Shown: positions 59,416 through 64,000 of the stretch, piece after piece
Position numbering within the stretch: the first letter of the stretch is position 1
Layout: every line of letters starts with the position of its first letter
Origin: Tengunoibacter tsumagoiensis
GTDB taxonomy: Bacteria; Chloroflexota; Ktedonobacteria; Ktedonobacterales; Ktedonobacteraceae
DNA: 64,000 nt
Assembly (NCBI RefSeq): GCF_003967535.1
Contig: NZ_BIFR01000002.1
Location: 496,001 to 560,000 of the forward strand
Direction of reading: 5' to 3'
Program-made: the position numbers and the translations under genes
Notes under the pieces: generated by a model
Seen by the model: the letters and a program-made list of their open reading frames with translations, nothing else
Databases searched by the model: none
Told to the model about the DNA's origin: nothing

Positions 59416-61205
59416 AAGGTGTTGTTGGTCTATGGAGCAGGTTGTTGCGTCGGTCATCAGGACTCTATCTGCTCTCATTACTCGTCCAATTTTCGCGATT
59501 AGCCATCGCACTCTTCCCGGCCATTTTCCTGGCCCAGATGATTGATTTAATCAGCAATCACGCAACAGTAGGATGGGATCTCTGGCGCCTGGCATTGGCC
59601 TATCTGGGTGTTACTCTGGTTCAACTCCTCGCATGGATGTTGGTCTACTTTGTCGAGCTGTTCCCTTTTTATCAAAGTATGGCACTGCTCCGCAAAAGCC
59701 TGTTGAACAACATTCTGAAACAGCCTGCTGCGCAGGCCTTGCCCTACGCGCCTGGTGATATGATCAGCCGTCTGAATGAAGACGTGGGGACGCTGGCGCT
59801 CTTTCTGCTCATCATGATATCATACGTTTTCTTTTTCTTACAAGCAGTTGCAATGCTGGTGATCATGTTCGTCATCAATTGGCGTATCACACTGGTAGCT
59901 TTGTTACCCTTGCTGCTTTGTATGGTGATCACCTTCCTGGTACGATCGCGCATCGAAATTTATCGTCGCAATAATCGAGCGATCACAGGACAGACGCGTG
60001 GCTTTATGGGTGAGATGCTGGGCTCTATCCAGGCGATCCAGGTTGCAGGAGCAGAGCACTCTATTATTCGCCATTTTACCAACCTGAATCGCAAACGACG
60101 GAAGGCGGCTCTGATCGAACAATTATTCAGCGATGGTGTGCTGTCGATATTCTATGCGAGCGCAATCAATCTGGCCACTGGCGCAATCCTGCTCGTTGCA
60201 GCCCAACAGCTCAAAGATGGCATATTCACGATTGGCCAGCTCACGCTATTTATCGCCTATATGAGCGAGGTCAATATCATTTTCAGCAGTATTACGAATC
60301 AGCTTGGACTCTTTCAGCATAGCAAGGTGGCCTTTGAGCGCCTCAAACCATTGCTGTATGGAGAAGACGAACGTGCGTTTATAGCTCCTGGCCCAACTCA
60401 TCTGTTCGGCACATTGCCGGATGTTCCACAAATCAGCAAAGAGCTGCACCATCAGCTTACGCTCCTGGAAGCATGCGATCTGACCTATCACTATCCGAAC
60501 ACCCATCGTGGGATTGATCACATCTCACTCACGATACAGCGTGGCCAATTTGTGGTCGTGACGGGCCGTGTGGGCTCTGGCAAAAGCACACTCTTGCGAG
60601 CCTTGATTGGCATGGTCCCACTTGAACATGGAGAGCTGCGCTGGAATGGCGAGGTCGTTGCTCATCCGACGGCGTTTCTCGTTCCGCCACGCACCGCTTA
60701 TACGGCTCAAGCACCAGTGCTCTTCAGTGATACAATCAAAAACAATATTTTGCTTGGTCAATCCGCTGACCAGATCGATCTGGATGCTGCTATTCGGCAA
60801 GCAGTCCTGGAGCAGGACATTGCAACGTTTGAGGAGGGGACTGAGACGTTCATCGGTCCACGTGGAATGAAGCTTTCCGGTGGACAGTTGCAACGAGCGG
60901 CTGCTGCTCGTATGTTTGCACGTCAGTCTGAGCTGCTTGTTTGCGATGATCTCTCCAGTGCGCTGGATGTTGAGACCGAGAATACGCTCTGGGATCGTCT
61001 GCTCCAGATGACACAAGTCCAGGAAGATGGTTTCTATCCTACGTGCGTTGTGGTTTCGCACCGTCATAATGTGCTGAGCCGCGCAGATCATATTATTGTG
61101 GTCAAAGATGGTCACGTCGAGGCAGAGGGCAAGCTTGATCATTTACTTGCGACCTGTCCAGAAATGCAGTATCTCTGGTCCGGCGAATTACAATCCGATG
61201 GATGA
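59412..61205 (+). CDS. ABC exporter half-transporter, subunit 2 (permease plus degenerate ATPase)
   Basis: 597 residues: six membrane helices (about 15-300), nucleotide-binding domain from about 350. Walker A GRVGSGKS (385-392), canonical signature LSGGQ (488-492), Walker B LLVCDD where Asp513 replaces the catalytic Glu, switch His in VSHRHN. With subunit 1 this yields one complete site (subunit 1 Walker motifs plus this LSGGQ) and one impaired site. It starts in the ATGA overlap with subunit 1. Confidence 0.92.
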   Translation: MKGVVGLWSRLLRRSSGLYLLSLLVQFSRLAIALFPAIFLAQMIDLISNHATVGWDLWRLALAYLGVTLVQLLAWMLVYFVELFPFYQSMALLRKSLLNNILKQPAAQALPYAPGDMISRLNEDVGTLALFLLIMISYVFFFLQAVAMLVIMFVINWRITLVALLPLLLCMVITFLVRSRIEIYRRNNRAITGQTRGFMGEMLGSIQAIQVAGAEHSIIRHFTNLNRKRRKAALIEQLFSDGVLSIFYASAINLATGAILLVAAQQLKDGIFTIGQLTLFIAYMSEVNIIFSSITNQLGLFQHSKVAFERLKPLLYGEDERAFIAPGPTHLFGTLPDVPQISKELHHQLTLLEACDLTYHYPNTHRGIDHISLTIQRGQFVVVTGRVGSGKSTLLRALIGMVPLEHGELRWNGEVVAHPTAFLVPPRTAYTAQAPVLFSDTIKNNILLGQSADQIDLDAAIRQAVLEQDIATFEEGTETFIGPRGMKLSGGQLQRAAAARMFARQSELLVCDDLSSALDVETENTLWDRLLQMTQVQEDGFYPTCVVVSHRHNVLSRADHIIVVKDGHVEAEGKLDHLLATCPEMQYLWSGELQSDG

Positions 61206-61276
61206 ATGGTAATATCGTTGGGACTACCTGTGGGATACTAGATCAGCGAAAGTGGCATGGGGTAGGATAGCGAGAA

Positions 61277-61320
61277 CGGTGATAAAGACGCGAACTTCGC
61301 GCTTTATCACCGTAAATTTT
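61277..61320 (+). terminator. Strong terminator of the ABC exporter operon
   Basis: CGGTGATAAAG, one bulged A, CGCGA (61277-61293) pairs with TCGCGCTTTATCACCG (61297-61312); TAAATTTT follows. Confidence 0.85.
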
Positions 61321-61424
61321 GCTGAGCTTGTAAGCTGATTTCAGAGCTTCCCAACGATAGCAAATCTGAGATGACTTATCTAGAGCCGCATCAATAGAGG
61401 TGCATTCACAACTTTCACAAGCCC

Positions 61425-61453
61425 TTGACAAAAGCCTGCTTCTGTTTTATCGT
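61425..61453 (+). promoter_or_regulatory. Promoter of the TetR-monooxygenase operon
   Basis: Perfect TTGACA (61425-61430), 17 bases, TATCGT (61448-61453). A GGTACGGTACGG repeat directly downstream (about 61464-61475) is a possible operator. Confidence 0.65.
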
Positions 61454-61500
61454 ATGAATGTGAGGTACGGTACGGTTTAGTTTACTTTGAAAGGTGAGGA

Positions 61501-62163
61501 GTGAAGGAACGCATGGAAGAGGCAGGGGCACGTGAGAAGGCAAAACGAGAGCAGGTACTTGAGGGGGCTCGTCGTGTGTTTTTACGAGATGGGTTTGCGG
61601 CGGTGAGTACTGATCTGCTCGCGCGAGAGGCCAGGGTCTCCAAGCGAACCCTCTATGCTTATTATCCGAGTAAGGAAGAGCTGTTTGTGGATGTTCTGCG
61701 CGGACTTACAATAGATGATCCCAGGACGAAAGTCCTTGATTTTCTACAGACTGTCTCGCCAGGAAGCCTGGAAGAGCTTCGTCAGGTATTGATTGAGCTG
61801 GCGGAAAAGATGCTGACATCGATGATGAATCCAGACTATCTGAGGCTGCTACGGATTATTATTGCGGACTCTCATCGTTTTCCACAACTTGCGGAGCTGG
61901 TTCGTTCTACGATTCCGCAACAAGGTTTGAAAGAGGTGGGTTGCATGCTTCAGCGTGCACGTGCGAAGGGCGTCCCTCTTGAGGTAGATACAGAGAGCCT
62001 GACGCGCCTCTTTCTTGGCCCTCTTCTCACCTATGTTCTCATCGATGGTCTGTTACAACCAGATCGTCAGCCACAGTTGCCTGCACATGACAAGCTCCTC
62101 ACCATAGTCCATCTTTATTTGAAGGCGATTGTTGTTCACGAACAGTCCAGAAAGGACGAATAA
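61501..62163 (+). CDS. TetR family transcriptional regulator
   Basis: Starts at GTG 61501 or ATG 61513. The 220-residue protein has the TetR HTH (about 18-64: GARRVFLRDGFAAVSTDLLAREARVSKRTLYAYYPSKEEL) and an AefR/TetR_C_16-like ligand domain. It is in one transcript with the monooxygenase gene, two bases downstream, and likely represses this operon, possibly also the exporter operon upstream. Confidence 0.9.
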   Translation: MKERMEEAGAREKAKREQVLEGARRVFLRDGFAAVSTDLLAREARVSKRTLYAYYPSKEELFVDVLRGLTIDDPRTKVLDFLQTVSPGSLEELRQVLIELAEKMLTSMMNPDYLRLLRIIIADSHRFPQLAELVRSTIPQQGLKEVGCMLQRARAKGVPLEVDTESLTRLFLGPLLTYVLIDGLLQPDRQPQLPAHDKLLTIVHLYLKAIVVHEQSRKDE

Positions 62164-62165
62164 CT

Positions 62166-63776
62166 ATGACCACAACGACCGATGTGCTTGTGATTGGTGC
62201 CGGGCCGACGGGTCTTACCATGGCGAATATTTTGCTTCGTTATGGCATCCGGGTCAGGATTCTTGATAAGAAGGCTGGTATAACTGAAGAGTCTCGAGCA
62301 CTGGTGGTCCATGCTAAGACCCTGGAATTGCTGGGGAAGCTCGGTCTGGCTCAACAAGCAATTGAAGAAGGCTATACGTTGGATACAATCGGTCTGTTAA
62401 GAAATGGCAAGAATGCAGGCGCTTTCACTTTTCTGACCGATAATAAAGCGGGACGTACCCCTTATCCTTTTGCTTTAATGTATGGCCAGAATCAGACGGA
62501 ACAACTTTTAGAGCAGAGCCTTGTTGAGTCTGGTGGGGAGATAGAATGGGGAGCTGTGCTGCTTGATCTGACCCAGACTGACAGTGGGGTGCGGGCAACA
62601 ATTCAGCGATCTGATGGGACAGAAGAGATTATTGAGGCTGGCTGGATCGTAGGCGCAGATGGTGCTCACAGTCCAGTGAGACATGCCCTCTCGCTGGGTT
62701 TTGAAGGGGAGACCTACGATCAGACCTTATTCCTGGCCGATGTGGATCTTGAGTGGAACTTGCGCTATGGACAGGCGTATATGGATCTGACACCGACTGG
62801 TTTTTTTGCCTTCTTTCCTATGGATGGTCATCAGCGTTATCGTCTGGTTGGGGACCTGCCATCTGCATTGGCGCAGAAGGAAGTGCTTACCCATGATGAT
62901 GTGCAGTCTGTGCTTGATGCCGCAAGTGGCTTGCAGATGAAGATCGTCAAGACCCGCTGGGCCTCGGTGTATCGTACTCATCATCGGATGACGGAACATT
63001 TTCGTGTTGGACGGGTCTTCCTTGTCGGGGATGCTGCCCATATTCATAGCCCCGCTGGTGGCCAGGGAATGAATACAGGGATTGGTGATGCCTATAACCT
63101 GGCCTGGAAACTGGCGCTTGTGGTGCGAGGGGCGGCGCACGATACTTTGCTTGACTCCTATGAAGCAGAACGGATCCCTTTTGCCCGTTCGATCCTGCAT
63201 GGCTCTGATTGGGGATTTCAGTTTCAATCGACAAAGAACCTTGTGGCTCAGCAGTTCAAGCTTCGTGCTATACCCTTAATCTTCAGTCTGCTTTCTCATC
63301 AACCTGTTCTGAAGAGGCGCGCCTTCTGGCTTCTATCTCAACTCTGGACAACCTATCGTGGAAGTCCGGCTGTAGCAGAGTCTGGTTCTCAGAAGAAGGG
63401 TCCACACGCAGGAGATCGAGCTCCCTATGGCTTCTTTGAAGCCGGTCCTGATGCAGGGACCAGTCTTTTTAGTAAGCTCGAGAATCTCGATCATCATCTT
63501 CTCCTCTTCTGGGGGCGGGGACCTCAGTCTGAGCAGCAAGAAATGCAGGTGCAATCGTTGTTACATGCGTATAAACTGCCTATTCACCTGCATACGATCG
63601 CTTCAGAGAATAAAAGTCTTCATGAAATCTATGACGTAAATGAGCCAGGCCTGTTTCTTATCCGACCAGATGGACATATTGCTTATCGGTCTTCACTGGA
63701 GAATATCGCTGGCCTCCGTTCCTATCTGGATAGCTTGTTTGAGAGCCAGCCCTCGGAAATGCGATTGAGCAAATAA
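62166..63776 (+). CDS. FAD-dependent aromatic monooxygenase (phenol hydroxylase/RIFMO-like)
   Basis: The 536-residue protein has the FAD-binding GAGPTG (11-16), the DG motif VGADGAHSPVR (about 160-170) and GDAAHIHSPAGGQGMNTGIGDAYNLAWKLA (about 286-315), i.e. the para-hydroxybenzoate hydroxylase fold. A C-terminal thioredoxin-like domain (about 410-530) matches phenol 2-monooxygenase/RebC/rifampicin-monooxygenase types. It hydroxylates an aromatic ring using NAD(P)H and O2. It follows its TetR regulator by two bases. Its neighbours (an exporter and a regulator) suggest a role in handling an aromatic toxin or drug; that is inference. Confidence 0.9.
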   Translation: MTTTTDVLVIGAGPTGLTMANILLRYGIRVRILDKKAGITEESRALVVHAKTLELLGKLGLAQQAIEEGYTLDTIGLLRNGKNAGAFTFLTDNKAGRTPYPFALMYGQNQTEQLLEQSLVESGGEIEWGAVLLDLTQTDSGVRATIQRSDGTEEIIEAGWIVGADGAHSPVRHALSLGFEGETYDQTLFLADVDLEWNLRYGQAYMDLTPTGFFAFFPMDGHQRYRLVGDLPSALAQKEVLTHDDVQSVLDAASGLQMKIVKTRWASVYRTHHRMTEHFRVGRVFLVGDAAHIHSPAGGQGMNTGIGDAYNLAWKLALVVRGAAHDTLLDSYEAERIPFARSILHGSDWGFQFQSTKNLVAQQFKLRAIPLIFSLLSHQPVLKRRAFWLLSQLWTTYRGSPAVAESGSQKKGPHAGDRAPYGFFEAGPDAGTSLFSKLENLDHHLLLFWGRGPQSEQQEMQVQSLLHAYKLPIHLHTIASENKSLHEIYDVNEPGLFLIRPDGHIAYRSSLENIAGLRSYLDSLFESQPSEMRLSK

Positions 63777-63787
63777 GCGGGCGATAT

Positions 63788-63823
63788 GGGGCCAGACGAT
63801 AATGCTCATCATATCGTGGCCCC
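63788..63823. repeat. Imperfect inverted repeat after the monooxygenase gene
   Basis: GGGGCCA(G)ACGATA and TATCGTGGCCCC form a 12-base stem with one bulge between convergent genes. No T-run follows; it may still be a terminator. Confidence 0.5.
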
Positions 63824-63876
63824 TGGGCCCGTACCTTTCGGTGATCGTCTAAAATCTCTGCATAGCTGGCTGTACT

Positions 63877-64000
63877 TTATTCGAACGATTGGTTCCAGCG
63901 CTCTCGGTGAGCGATCTGCCCTAGAGGTTTGCGTTGTTTATTGCCCTTGCCAAGCGTTTTGGCGGGATAACCAAAGGGGAGAACGGCCAGCACCTCAATA
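63877..64000 (-). CDS. C-terminal end of a nitroreductase family protein, cut by the window edge
   Basis: On the minus strand the last 41 codons of a gene are visible, ending at TAA 63877-63879. They read AVLPFGYPAKTLGKGNK followed by RKPLGQIAHRERW, which is the characteristic C-terminus of nitroreductase (NfsA/NfnB-like FMN) proteins. The start lies beyond 64000. Nitroreductases reduce nitroaromatics and quinones with NAD(P)H. Confidence 0.85.
   Translation of the reverse strand, partial: IEVLAVLPFGYPAKTLGKGNKQRKPLGQIAHRERWNQSFE

Noticed and set aside
60525..61142. 205-residue minus-strand frame
   Set aside because: Shadow of the ABC exporter subunit 2, whose motifs are complete.

Overview
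The window looks like a chromosomal segment from a large-genome soil bacterium. My best guess is Chloroflexota of the Ktedonobacteria type. The reasons are mid-range GC (roughly half by eye, not computed), a Gram-positive style Tat/lipoprotein sugar-binding protein, three luciferase-like (F420/FMN) oxidoreductases, a glutamic (G1) peptidase, a zinc-ribbon/Ser-Thr kinase/WD40 protein, LRR and pentapeptide proteins, and families of long palindromic intergenic repeats. This is inference; no rRNA, tRNA or other phylogenetic marker is present. About 50 protein genes are supported, including several not obvious from simple ATG-based reading: a 43-residue membrane protein at 38853, a nucleotidyltransferase that seems to start at ATC (11028), and gene fragments at both window edges.

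Layout. 1-8.5 kb: edge fragment of a possible family 78 glycoside hydrolase, a DUF1003 protein, a methyltransferase, and a five-gene minus-strand carbohydrate ABC uptake cluster (GntR/LacI-type regulator, Tat lipoprotein binding protein, two permeases, YesL-like protein). 9-19.7 kb: ChbG/YdjC deacetylase, secreted G1 peptidase, a nucleotidyltransferase with a small partner gene, LLM oxidoreductase, ring-cleaving-type VOC protein with DUF5996, a tail-anchored repeat protein, a LOG family protein, alpha/beta and MBL hydrolases. 19.7-29.1 kb: two tandem arrays of ~200-bp palindromic repeats bracket a P450, a thioesterase, a COG4705-like membrane protein, a truncated SpoU/TrmH-like protein, two esterases and a frameshifted gene; an LRR gene starts directly after the second array. 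29-42 kb: DMT transporter, P-loop kinase, hydrolases, desaturase, a TetR-controlled divergent redox operon with an unusual ABM-reductase fusion, small proteins, LLM oxidoreductase, WYL regulator plus VOC protein.

42-56.9 kb: the kinase-WD40 gene faces a glycosyltransferase operon (1166-residue GT2 plus GT-C fusion, then a GT2-like protein lacking the acidic motif). Between them a ~200-bp direct duplication flanks a DUF2306 gene. Then Nif3-like, LLM, a DUF6640-like membrane protein, a secreted cyanophycinase-like S51 peptidase, an unrecognised 356-residue protein and a UbiE-type methyltransferase. 57.6-64 kb: an asymmetric heterodimeric ABC exporter, a TetR regulator co-transcribed with an aromatic FAD monooxygenase, and the C-terminus of a nitroreductase at the right edge.

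Most genes form one- to three-gene units with clear AGGAGG-like ribosome binding sites; TTG and GTG starts are frequent. Many genes encode uptake, efflux and oxidative or hydrolytic modification of small molecules. The best candidates for something undescribed are the palindromic repeat family, the nucleotidyltransferase pair with its ATC start, and the tri-domain glycosyltransferase operon with its duplicated 3' end.
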